A stretch of 64,000 bases of DNA, from positions 48,035,880 through 48,099,879 of the forward strand of contig CM036197.1 of NCBI GenBank assembly GCA_020631735.1, given 5' to 3'. This document shows positions 46,593 to 57,500 of this stretch, piece after piece. Below the pieces are notes generated by a model. It had not been told where the DNA came from. It did no database searches and was given only the letters and a program-made list of their open reading frames with translations. This DNA is from Saccharum officinarum (Eukaryota; Streptophyta; Magnoliopsida; Poales; Poaceae). A program made the translations under genes and the position numbers. Every line of letters starts with the position of its first letter. Within the stretch, counting starts at the first letter, position 1.

Positions 46593-47898
46593 GAACGCCT
46601 GGTCCAAGGCGGCGCCCGGTGCTGCGTGTGACCAGCGTGCGTGCCGTACGCCTGGACGCTGTCGCTGTGCCGCTTGCTGCGCCAGGTGGCTGGCCGCTGG
46701 TGGCAAATGCATCGCGATGGCATATTGCATGGCCCCTACTACGACTACGGACTACCCCCGCTGGGCCCGGGACTCGCGTGTCCAGTCCAGGGGCACTACC
46801 GCTAGTGAGCAGCCGTTGGCACGTGGCCGAAAGCTGAACGGCTACATTCGGCAGCAGCAGCACCGGCCGGCCGCCCGGAATTGCCCCGCCTGCGCTCGTA
46901 CGTAGGAGTATGCTAATTTCCTCGGCAGGGTGGGGGTTGGGTCGTCGATCCCCTGTGGCAGTGGCCGCAGTAATTGCTCGGTTGACCCGCTGCGGATGCA
47001 TGCATTTGCTGCAATGCGTGAGATCACGCACCGAAAATAAGCGAGCCCCCACCCACAGGCCACAGGCCACAGGGACACGCTACACAGGTAAAGCGAGATT
47101 CCGTGACAAGCGCTTTGGAGCAGCAACCAAGCAGGAGTCAGCCAGTTGCATGCATGTCATGTGGTGTGGTCTAGATGCTCGCCTCTTCTCGTGAAAACAG
47201 TTGCGGTTTCTCGACCCATCGTCTTGCAAGCTACTGTCTCTGCATGTCTAGTCAAAAGTTAGATTCTCTTGAGCTTAAGTCTGATTCACCCTAAATTTGA
47301 AAGACTAATCGAACGTGACAACATACACATAATAATAACTTTTATAACGAGAGATAAAATGCTCCTGGGATCATTCCAAATTGTTCCTTGGGTGGTTTCG
47401 CTGCCGTGGCAGTGAGACCCGCATGTCATTTAGTCACCATCTTCCTCTTATATAAAAATTGTATCCCTTTTACACGAAGTCGTATGGGTATAAACTTTAT
47501 ATTAAACTTGTAGCAAGACGTACTACGTAGATATATATACAGGGGCTACCGACATGGAGTCGGGGGAGGGCAACGATATTTTTCTACTTAATATAGAGTT
47601 TATAATAACTATATTTTGTGTCAAGAAAGATATAGACAATAAAATCTTACAAAACACTTGAGAATAAATATTTTGATCAACTCGATTTATCTGCGCCATG
47701 GTATTCGCTGCGTTGCTGCTAGCTTGCTTGGTGGAGCAGGACCCGGTAACAAGTTGTATTGTGTACCTACTTAGCATATTTCTGTGCGACTGTAACCTTG
47801 TAAGAGAAAGGTTCTTTTCGCTTTTGTGCCTTTCGCTTCTGTGCCATTGTAATTATGCATCAAACCATTGGCTTCCAGGAGTGGGTCAGGAGTAGGTG
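46593..47898. other. Intergenic sequence, nothing recognised
   Basis: GC-rich to about 47120, then A/T-rich up to the LTR start. No supported gene. Confidence 0.45.
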
Positions 47899-48232
47899 TG
47901 TCAGTTACCAATATTATGGTACCGGATGAAAGGCCCCGATAAGTCATTAGGGCCGCCCCAGCAATTAGGGGACGGCCAGGACTCGGCCATAGGCCTTTAC
48001 CAAGGAGGCTCGGAGTTGTTCAAAGAGGCCCAGACATCCGTCTCGGCCTGCCCAGCGACTGGGACGTAAGTCCCGTCTTGCCTGACCCCTCGAGGGGCAG
48101 GACTCACGACGACTGAGGGTCGGACCATAAGTTTCGCCCCGCCCGACCCTGAGGGGTCACGCTCCGCCTAAGCCCAACGCCTCCAAGGGATCCCGCTGTA
48201 ACATCCCGACCCAGGGCTTAACAGGATTGATA

Positions 48233-48366
48233 GGATACTCATACCAACAAGCTGCAATTTCTTTTTCAAAAGCCCATCTCCAAAGAACTCTGAGGTTAAG
48301 CGTGCTTGGCCTAGAGCAATTTCAGGATGGGTGACCGACCGGAAAGTCCTTCCCGGGTGCGCATGA
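48233..48366 (+). ncRNA. 5S rRNA-like domain in Cassandra left LTR
   Basis: Tracks plant 5S rRNA from its GGAT..GATCATACCA start through GAACTCTGAGGTTAAGCGTG, the A-box region CGTGCTTGG, and the C-box CAGGATGGGTGACC followed by GGAAAGTCC. In Cassandra this domain acts as an internal Pol III promoter. Both promoter boxes look intact here. Confidence 0.85.
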
Positions 48367-48715
48367 GTGAGGACAAAGTGTGTAGAAAAGACTTGTGTAG
48401 GTCTGTGAGGGCAGTTTATGTCCTAGAAAAACTGCCACATGTAGCGGGCCCGGTCTCGTAGAGGCGAGACGTTACATAATGTTATCAGAGCCGACTCTCG
48501 CGGTTTCACGGGCGTGTGTGTTGCAGTTGTGCAGGCATGGTGCGCATGGCTGGAGTGGACCCAGAGTGGTCACACAGCATGGCACATGCGCTGGCACCGG
48601 AGACACGGACGTGGCCAAAAGAGGACGTACCTGGCTTGGGATTGACCGACGAGGACGTCGGTCTCTTAAGGGGGTGAGTCTGTAACATCTCGACCCAGGC
48701 TTAACAGGATTAATA

Positions 48716-48848
48716 GGATACTTATACCAACAAGTTGCAACTTCTTTTTCGAAAGCTCATCTCCAAAGAACTCTGAGGTTAAGTTGCTTGGTCTAGAGCA
48801 ATTTCAGGATGGTGACCGACCGGAAAGTCCTTCCGAGTGCACATGAGT
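48716..48848 (+). ncRNA. 5S rRNA-like domain in Cassandra right LTR (damaged boxes)
   Basis: Same domain as the left LTR. The A-box region reads GGTTAAGTTGCTTGG (bases lost relative to GGTTAAGCGTGCTTGG), and the C-box reads CAGGATGGTGACC (one G lost). It is probably a weaker Pol III promoter than the left copy. Confidence 0.75.
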
Positions 48849-49350
48849 GGGGACAAAGTGCCTAGAAAAGACTTGTGTGGGTCTGTGAGGGCAGTCTATG
48901 TCCTAGAAAAGCTGCCAAAAGTAAGCGGGCCCGGCCTCGTAGAACCAAGGGTCGTACAGGAGTTGGCATGCCCAGCGCCAACTCAAGGCTGCAACAGGTC
49001 GCACTTAAGGGCGCACGCACGCAACAGTGCAGGGCGGACCGGCACTATGCCACCAAGACCGTGTGCGACATTAATCGAAGACAGCGTACGATGTGCCGCG
49101 AGCCGTGACGCACAGCACGGCAGCGCGCGACGCCGTGCCTGGGCGAGCAGCACACCACTACTGCCACAGCGGCAGCAGAGTGACAACGTGGGGGGCCGCC
49201 CCCTTCCTCGACGATCGGGCCAGCGGGCCTCTACCGACAGAGAGAGAGAACGGCACCACCCGAGAGCCTCTTCCTCTGCTTTTTCTCTTTCTTCTTTTCC
49301 TCTTCTTCCTTCCTCCGTTTGCCGTGTACCCCAAGGCTCCTCTCTTGATC

Positions 49351-49360
49351 TATAAAAGGG
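49351..49360 (+). promoter_or_regulatory. LTR TATA box
   Basis: TATAAAAGGG lies in a CT-rich context about 280 bp before the LTR end, the expected position for the retrotransposon core promoter. Confidence 0.7.
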
Positions 49361-49634
49361 AGGTCTTGGACCCTTTTGGAGGAGGGTCTCTCTCAGAACT
49401 TCTCAGTTCACCAGCACACAATAACAAACACACACACCACAGAGACTTGGGAGCCCTCTCCCTCTCTCGCCCGTTTTATAACCCCTACTGCAAACTCAAC
49501 AAAGAGCGGGTAGCACGAGTACCACGACTAGAATAGGGACGTTCTACCCGAACCAGTATAAACCATAGCTCAGCCATCCGAGCCTGAACGCGCAATCACA
49601 CAAATTACTAGCCGGTGGTTTCGTGACACCGACA

Positions 49635-51550
49635 GTTAGCGCGCCAAGTAGGGGGCTTTGCGCGTATCGTTGCTTTCATCACCAGGCCTCAGATGGCATG
49701 CCACGACATCTGTTGGGGCCTGGGCGCCCGCATGCGCTTGGGACCTTGGATTTCGTCGTTACCGCGCAGGAGGACCTAGAGCGTACTCCTGCCTCGGTCC
49801 CGCCTTCGCCCGCCACGGGCCTCGACACGGTCATCGAGACACTTGAGGGGCTGCAGTTGTGCCCTTCCGAGAGCCACGCCTTGGAGCACGGACAGCTCGA
49901 CAGCTCTAGCCGTAGGAGATGAGGGCACCAGCCCGTCACCTGGGGCTTCTTCCCCCTGGAAGTAATCACTCGAGGGCTCATCCCCCTAGAAAACCCCGCT
50001 TGGGGCACCACGGCGGTGTCCCCCATTAGACTTGTGTGAAGCTACAGGCAATGTCAGATGCTCTGCGGCGCGTTTCGTCTCTCCGCCCCCATGAGCAACG
50101 AGCTCGATGGGATGACGGACCATCTCATGGGCTTCATTGGCGACCTTCTCATGATGGATTTAGAACCGCCCTCAGATTTCAGTTGCCGCTGGAGGGGCCG
50201 CCACTACCCGCACGAGCACCTAGAGGTGAAACACGAGTGCATCGATCCCCGTAGAAGACACATCGCAGACACGCCCAACAACGAGAACTCTCCCCAGTCC
50301 ACGTGGACGCGGGAAGAGAGGGTGAACTAGGCTTTCTCAACCCATGGTGGAAGTGGTTGAAGGCCTAGCAGTAAAGCGCGCGGCTCCAGCTAGGACCGCA
50401 GCACGTGAGGGCCGAAGAAGGAGCCAGCTGCCGTGCCAAAGGCAGAAGTGCGCACCCCAAAACCCACGCTGTAGCCTCGCTCTGAGGCCACTGACCCAAG
50501 CATAGGAATCGTGCGTCAGCTAGCGCTGGGTCATCAGCAAGAACGAGGCGGGCAGTGAAAGCTCGCATGAAGGCTAGGCGTGGACCACGGTAGACCCCCT
50601 AGAACCCTCCGCGAAAGGATACCGACCGCGGGGCCCCAGGCGCTATGAGGACGATGATGACACCCTCGACCGACATGACTGGTGGAACAACATCGACATA
50701 ATAAGCCTTGAGACCCAGAGGCCCTTGGCCACTTCCTCGACAACTGCAACCACCTTCTGGAAAAGCCTCAGATTCCCAAGGGGAAAGCGGCGCAAGCATC
50801 CCCTGGTATTCGGGCGTTAGCTAAGGCATCGGAGCCTGAGGGAGGCCACGTCGCGGGACCAAGGGTGGCCCGTGGCAAAACTGCCGCTCATGCAGAAGGC
50901 TCTAGGCAGCTACGTCATCTCTTTTGCCTCTAAATTCGTCGAAGTTGTTGACATGCCTATGTAGAACCTCGTTCTCGCTAAAAGAAAGTCCCACTTTATT
51001 AGTCTCTAGTGCTTCCCGACCCCTACGGTGCTCAGGGGTCAGGCCTCACTCGGGGGGGCAAAAGGAGTGTAGGCATAATCAAAAACATTTTGTCAGGACC
51101 AATTTTCCCTGCAACAAGACATGCCCATCATAAATGTTTGTAGTGTATGTGCGAAACAAAAACATGGAGAGCGAAAAACATGTCCATTATAAAAAAGGCT
51201 CCCGGTGCCTCGGTCCAGACTAACCCCTCTAGGGGAGCATGACGTCTTCTATCTTATCTGCCAAAGCTTGCGAGAGGGGGGCGACGTCGCTCTCTAGCCT
51301 CTCCACGGCCTCATCGTCAAGCTCTTCTAGGTAGCTTCTGCTCAGCGCCTCCAGGCTAAGGTCCCCCCATAGAGAGAGTGGCCGATCATGAAGGCTTGGT
51401 TCACCCCATCCCTCAGAGCACTCCTCTCGATCTCGCGCACTCGAGCCGTGATTTGGAGTGCGTGAGCCGAGGGTGAATCCACCGCTCCCCTGGAGGCACC
51501 CTGAGGTCGTCACAGACCTGGTCGACAGCAGTAGCAGCTCAGTGCGCCGG
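49635..51550 (+). mobile_element. Degenerate internal region of the Ty3/gypsy element
   Basis: Begins with the primer-binding region GTTAGCGCGCCAAGTAGGGG. Open pieces at 49623-49922 and 50058-50330 (ATGSNELDGMTDHLMG-like composition; acidic, Leu-rich) look like broken gag leader. No protease, reverse transcriptase or integrase motif is present. The right end is cut by another LTR-like sequence at 51551. Confidence 0.55.
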
Positions 51551-52204
51551 TGAAAGGTCCTTGTTTGGTTTTGGTAATTGAGTGACAACTTAGGTGGACT
51601 AATATGTGGTTATGTGAGATACACAGGAGATTAGTCCACAGGTGATGGTGTCATGAAGGAGCTCATTGCATATGAGACATGACATGGAGTCATGTGACCA
51701 AGGTGGAGAAGATCAAGATGAGGCTTGGCTTGATGGACCGGTTGCTAGGGTGAAGGGCAAGTTGTGTGATGGCTTGGCGCCGAAGGACCAAGGCAACGGT
51801 GAAGAGCAAGTGAGGTCAAGATCGATGAACCAATATGGTCACGTGATGATATGAAGTGGATCATATCATTTGGTGATTGGTTGGTGCATATGTTGCATCA
51901 ACATCGGAGGAGATGGAATGGAATGCGCAAGGCAAAGGTATAACCTAGGGCATTTCCATTTCACCGGTCATAGGTGTGTAAAGAAGTTGATGACCGGATT
52001 TAGGATAGATGGCCGTACTATCAAGAGGGGCAAACTTGTTTGCATATCGGTCATCTAGTGCCACTTGAGCGATCTAACTTTGCATACGTGTTAGGATCGA
52101 GTGGCGTGGCAAGTTGAGTGGTTAACTCCTTCAGTAAAATGATTATGAAAATGCTAACGTGCACAAGGTGGTGATCACTTGTTGGTGTTGGCACATTTAC
52201 GGAG
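51551..52204 (+). mobile_element. LTR-retrotransposon end, truncated at assembly gap
   Basis: Begins TGAAAGGTCCTTGTTTGG, then TTGGTAATTGAGTGACAAC, a start I associate with grass LTR elements. It runs about 650 bp to the N run. No coding domain is visible and the superfamily is not assigned. Confidence 0.5.
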
Positions 52205-52304
52205 NNNNNNNNNNNNNNNNNNNNNNNNNNNNNNNNNNNNNNNNNNNNNNNNNNNNNNNNNNNNNNNNNNNNNNNNNNNNNNNNNNNNNNNNNNNNNNNN
52301 NNNN
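52205..52304. other. Assembly gap (100 N)
   Basis: Exactly 100 N. Confidence 0.99.
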
Positions 52305-52539
52305 GAGGGCTGATGGGGCAGACTCATTAGCATTTCGGTGAAATTGGGCGAGGGAGTGACCTAGGCATGGGGATTAAAAGCATGCATGCAGCATGCGTGT
52401 GTGCATTGTATTACCTCTGTCTGTCCTAAAATACTTGTTTTTTGGGATTTTTAGGATACAGTGTTTAATAAAATTTACATATATATCCCTATTTATCGAA
52501 TGTAATCATCAACGTTAATCAAAAAAATAAGTCGGTCCT

Positions 52540-52859
52540 GCGAAATGATCATAGATCAGTTGGTTGGGTTCCTTGTGGTGGAACTTGCCCACCAGGGTTT
52601 AAGTCTTCGGCGCTATGCATTAAGTGGTAGACGACGTTCTCGTCGACATAAATCCAGGATTTACGGCGCTATGCATTAAGTGGTAGGCGACGTTCCCGTC
52701 GACAGCGAGGCGCCTGTGGTGACTTCGTGAACTTCAAGATTTGCCGACTCAGTCCTTCGGAGGTGCTCATAGGGTCGGGTTTGCGTACGTGTATTCATAG
52801 GGGTGAGTGTACGTGCGTGTTGTGGGCGTCTACGTTGTACTGTGTAATCTCAAAAAAAA
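52540..52859 (+). mobile_element. tRNA-derived SINE
   Basis: The A-box-like TAGATCAGTTGG (52552-52563) and B-box-like GGTTTAAGTCT (52596-52606) form an internal Pol III promoter. The element ends in poly(A) (52852-52859) and is flanked by TCGGTCCT at 52532-52539 and 52860-52867. A 39-bp block GGCGCTATGCATTAAGTGG... is repeated in tandem at 52609-52647 and 52665-52703. About 320 bp. Confidence 0.82.
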
Positions 52860-52976
52860 TCGGTCCTTAAAAGAAATACACAGAGATATTATTCATGCTA
52901 CAATCTTAAACTGATATGGACCTAACCAAGTGCCTAAAAGCTAAATCATCATTTTTGGATAATTATTTATTTCTAA

Positions 52977-53264
52977 GAGAAACTCAAGTGACTCTCTATA
53001 TCATTCCTAATCGCTAAGAATAGAGGGTTTGGTGAAAAAAATACCCTCTAACATGTTATATATTTGGTTATTCAAATATAGTCATCTTCTATTTCGGATT
53101 TCTTACCATCAAAGATAGAAAACAAGAATAGCTCTTTAAAGTAGTACACACAAGATGTAAAAAAACAATTAGAGAGTGAGAAGATATAGAAAACGATTTT
53201 TATGTCAATGACCTTCAAATGATGATTTAAAGAGTGAGCTTCAGAAAGACTCTTAGAGATGCTC
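52977..53264. repeat. MITE with GAGAAACTC / GAGATGCTC termini
   Basis: 288 bp flanked by TAA at 52974-52976 and 53265-53267. Termini GAGAAACTCAAGTGACTCTC and AAGACTCTTAGAGATGCTC are imperfect inverted repeats. PIF/Harbinger-like; the terminus resembles the elements at 11213 and 26075. Confidence 0.65.
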
Positions 53265-53297
53265 TAAAGCATAAGTTTTTTTTATTGACCGAGGGAG

Positions 53298-54280
53298 CAT
53301 ATATACCGGTATATGTGGTGTACTGGTGTGGGATTAGTGAAAAGAGATCGTGTCAATCCCGATAAAGCGGTGAAATGCCAAAAGCCCGGAAAAGGGAAAA
53401 GCTAGCACGCAGGAGCAGGACGCAGCATCAGCAGCGTACGTCAAGCCGGCCGGCCGGACGGCAAGCGAGATCGCCGGAGACGTTAGGCGGAAAGGTGCGT
53501 ACATGCGAATCAGGGTCTTAAATTCTTAATTATTAGTTGTGAATTCGATGTGACAAACCCGGATCAAATATAAGTACCACAGAACACCGATTCGGTTTGA
53601 AACTCGCTTCTTCGTTCGCTCCCTGCTGCGAAGAATATGCTCCTTCTCGTGTGTTTTTTTTGAACGTAATTCCGCCTCGTGTTTTTTGTGGCGCTTATCT
53701 AGCGAGTCTTGCGACACTCAGAAAAATATAGCTAAGTGGCTAGCCATTCGGTGCAGCATTAATGTATGTTATGTATTCATGTGGTTGCATTTCATATATT
53801 TTACAGTGCAATTTTTCTTTAAAACATACATAGACATTAATTAGACTGCTTTAGAAAATTTCTATATTTTTTAAATATTTTTCTAATTTTTTAGAGCTAA
53901 ATCTAATGTTTCGAGATATATTTTCATGGGCTCTAAATCTTTCTTTGAATTCTTCATATCCCAGTCTATCTGCATGATTTTTGTCAGAACTTTTTAAAGG
54001 TCAGAGATATTTTTTGAGGATTAAAATTTTTGTCAAGTATTTGTTGATTTTTTTAACTAAAAAGGATAAAAACACCTTCAAAATCAATAACAGTGGTTTT
54101 GAAGTTTTGGAAGTGAGATCAACATAATCAGAAACGGCCCATAAACTATTGTTTGGTGGACTGACTTGCCTTAGCATATGAACCTTCGTGGGCTTAGCAT
54201 ATGAATCTTTTCTTGCTTTGCCTTGCCTTCGTTGTTCATGGGCTTTTATTTTCATTTTGTACTTTAGGATTAGCTAGGAT
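53298..54280. other. Intergenic sequence, nothing recognised
   Basis: Largely A/T-rich from 53740. No gene or bounded repeat. Confidence 0.45.
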
Positions 54281-54574
54281 GCTAAACCTACTCGCGCGTT
54301 CTGTCTGCTCTCGCCCCCTCTCGCTCTCCCACGACTGGTGGGCCGCCGCCGCCGCCCTAAGCCAGGTGCTGAGGCTTTAGTTGGTCTCTTCGCCGGCGAC
54401 GAGCACCCACCAGGTACTTCCACCCCTTCTCTTCCCTTTCCTTCAACCTGAGCACCGAAACCCAAGCCTAAAGCTATTAGCTATTTGACAAGCCACCAAA
54501 CTTCGACGTTTTTGCAAAATTATTGAGTGTACAGGTGTACACCCATGTCCCTTTACTGGATCCGCCCCTGCGGT
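54281..54574 (-). mobile_element. Probable hAT-type transposon end upstream of BOP1
   Basis: The right edge (about 54555-54574) read on the minus strand starts CAGGGGCGGATCCAGTAAAG, the kind of CAGGGGCGGA terminus found on grass hAT elements. The matching left end was not found, so the element may be truncated. It abuts the first BOP1 exon at 54575. Confidence 0.45.
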
Positions 54575-57500
54575 GAGTCCGACGAGGCTGCGGCGGCCGA
54601 AGAGAGCGACTCTTCGGAGGATGAGGTGAAACATTTGCGTTCTTAGTGTTTGCGTTGCTTAAGCTACTGGTTTGCAGACTCTTTTGTTGTTCCGTATTTT
54701 GTTTTCTGAGTATTTGAGGTTAAAGTGAGCTAAATTTCGTGTTGTTTGCAGGTGGCGCCAAGGAATACTGTGGGAGACGTGCCTCTGGAGTGGTACAAGG
54801 ACGAGGAGCACATTGGGTATGACATCGATGGGAGGAAGATCAAGAAACGTGATAGGGAGGGGCGCATTGAAGCCTACCTCAGGAATGCAGACGATGCCAA
54901 GAATTGGTAAGGCTTGAACTTGCTCTGTTGCAGTCACTCAATCAGCTGTTGTCAGTTCAGACCAATCTTGAATGGATGAATGATCAAGCTTTGAGATTGC
55001 CTCATAGTAATGACAGATACTTATAATGCCATAATATATTTGTAATATGATATTAGGGATAATTTGCTCTGGCAGTAACCCTACAGAAATTTTGTAAGCT
55101 GGAAAACAACATCAGCATATTATAAACAAGTTGTCCTGGAATTATCAAGTTCACATTGGCAGCTGATGTCCAATTTACACATCTTTGGGGTGTTGCTGAG
55201 CTAATTTTCCCCTTGTATTTTTGGCGTGTTAGTGTTAACAATTTGTAGCCAAACTTGTGTTTTTGGAGACTGCAGAGTTAAAACATCTCTAAGCAGAATG
55301 AGCTAATTGAAGATATGAGTGTGGCCATGGTTAATACATGAAATTTCCATCATTAAAGAGTGTTTTTACAATCTGATTTCAGCAAATTAATTGTAATTGT
55401 TGGGATAATATCTTGTGCCAGTTTCACCTGGCCTTGGTTGATATGCTGACATCTATAATGGATTCTGTTATTGAACTATCATCCTACCCAACAATGGCCT
55501 GTATGAATTTTCAGTGTTAAACCTTGTTTACACCCTGGACCAATTACGGCCTTGTTTGGATGCCCATGTATCCATCTCAATCCATGTATGTTGGGGTGGG
55601 TTGGTACCCCAACACATATGGATTGAAGTGGATACATGAGCATCCAAACAAGGCCTACAGTGGTTTGTGTGACCTAATCACCTAAATGTTTAAATGCTGG
55701 GATTAGACCTGGCTTTATGACATGTACAGTAGAGCTAGTAGCAAACAAATACTTAACAGCCAAAACATTGATCGTTTTAAGTGAAGAGAGGATGAAAGTC
55801 AAAGAGTTGCTAAATATTTGTAGGCTCATCCTGCTTGGGGATTGGGCCTTAGTATTTTGTTAGATCCTAGTGCGTCATACATAGACACACCGTTCTTCTT
55901 ATATTTTGATTGTATTTGATCATCTTTCTGGTTATTAGTTATTACTTCTAAGAACATTTACCTTAAAATTTTAAATTTATCCTAATATGGAAAATTGAGC
56001 TTTCAATTGTTGTCAAGTGGCTTAGTCACCTGACATTTCTGTACTCTAAATCTTACAACAGGACATTGTTTGTGTGGTTCAATCTAGCTGCATGGCATTT
56101 CAGTACATTTATAGTTTTTCTAAGAACATGGATTAAACAAGTCATTGACAGTCACTTTGATTCAGTGCTCCAGACTATACTCATAGATCTTTCTCCTCTG
56201 AGAACCATGTGATTATTCAAATATGGAAAATCTGGATCTCCCTGTGCCAGTTAGCAGATGCATCTGATTGTTTACCTTGTGCGATTTCTTTATACTTACT
56301 CCTAGTACCATTTAGTTGTTTGCATTTGGTATTCTTTTTCTTGCTCATTTAACTTAATCTTATAATTTCTTTTCTTCCTCACCAAATGTAGGAGAAAGAT
56401 CTATGATGAGTATAATGACGAGGAGGTTCAGATTACAAAGGATGAGGCTAAGATAATTAGTAGATTGTTAAAGGGAAGACTCCACATACCAATGTTGATC
56501 CATATCCAGTATGTACTACAATCCTTATCTATAATATTGCTCAAGGTGCTAAGTTTAGATGTTAAGTAAATGATCATCCAACAACCTAGTATTATATTTG
56601 TGGATGACTGGACACTTGCATGAGTTGTTTTGTTAAAACTTTCATACTAGATCTCCTTCTGTCATTAGTCAGAACTGTAATGGTTGCTTATTTCTTGCTG
56701 ACATGTGGCCTGTTTACAAGTTAGTTTCACTGATAATAACCGATTGACCTGTACATGATATACACATATAGTTTTGAATTCGTTATGCATGGTGCCAATG
56801 ATTGCTATCCAGATTCATGCAAATGGATTGCTCTTTTACAGTTAGATGATTTATTTTTGTTTCTCCATATGTTTATAGTGCACGGATGTGGCATACTGAT
56901 TAGCTTTTATCCTAGGATTATGTTGATTGGTTTGAATATGAGGATAAAGGTCATCCGCTTTCTAGTGCCCCTGAGCCAAAGAGGCGATTTGTACCTTCAA
57001 AGTGGGAGCAGAAGAAGGTATATCATCCATCTCATCTCTCTCTCTTTTTAGACCATTCAAAGAGGCGATTTGTACCTTCAATTTTTTTTTCAAGACTGAT
57101 TGGATCATGAATGTCTTATTATTGATTTCTTCTCAGGTCTCTATACTGATTCATTTGAATAATTTATCCCATTGAGCAGTGTTATGCAATGATGTAATGA
57201 ATAGTCATGAGTTAAATATTCAATTATTTTTTATGATGATTAGCTATCTATTTTTTTTTTCTAATTTCAGCATACTACTTCATTTTATGTTGTAATTAGA
57301 ATGTTTCAAAATCTGGGACCAAGCTGATAAAATAAAAGACACTTAAGCAATGGCTCAACACTTTGTGGTGGTGTTGTCCTGCCACACTGATTATGGGTTA
57401 ATCTATGTGTCTTGGTAATCACCTGCATGGGTAGTGCAAATCTATTAATAGCCTAGAATTACATTAGAGAACATTTGAAAGAATGTAGTCACATGCCATC

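Larger units (their letters stand above)
48197..48958 (+). mobile_element. Cassandra TRIM retrotransposon (two LTRs)
   Basis: LTRs at 48197-48476 and 48681-48958 both start TGTAACATC and end ACA, and are highly similar. The 204-bp interior begins with TGTTATCAGAGCC, matching the initiator-Met tRNA primer site TGGTATCAGAGC with one change. It ends with a purine tract (AAGGGGGTGAG) before the second LTR. Each LTR carries 5S rRNA-like sequence, which defines Cassandra. No protein is encoded. The flanks CCCGC and GGAGT do not match, so no target duplication is present. Confidence 0.92.
47899..49634 (+). mobile_element. Ty3/gypsy-type LTR (contains a Cassandra insertion)
   Basis: Starts TGTCAGTTACCAATATTATG and ends TTTCGTGACACCGACA, followed at once by GTTAGCGCGCCAAGTAGGGG, the GCGCGCCAGGTAGGGG-type primer-binding region of grass gypsy elements. 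Removing the Cassandra insertion (48197-48958) leaves about 974 bp, a normal LTR length. It includes a TATA box and CT-rich leader near 49260-49400. No right-hand LTR is visible in the window. Confidence 0.78.
52413..53297. repeat. Stowaway-like element split by two nested insertions
   Basis: The left end TACCTCTGTCTGTCCTAAAA and right end TTGACCGAGGGAGCATA resemble the TACTCCCTCCGTCC / GGACGGAGGGAGTA termini of Stowaway MITEs. Removing the SINE (52540-52859) and the MITE (52977-53264) brings the two ends to about 270 bp. The termini are diverged, so this is tentative. Confidence 0.45.

Noticed and set aside
51229..51588. 119-codon minus-strand frame
   Set aside because: Crosses the junction between the gypsy internal region and the next LTR-like sequence, so it is chimeric.
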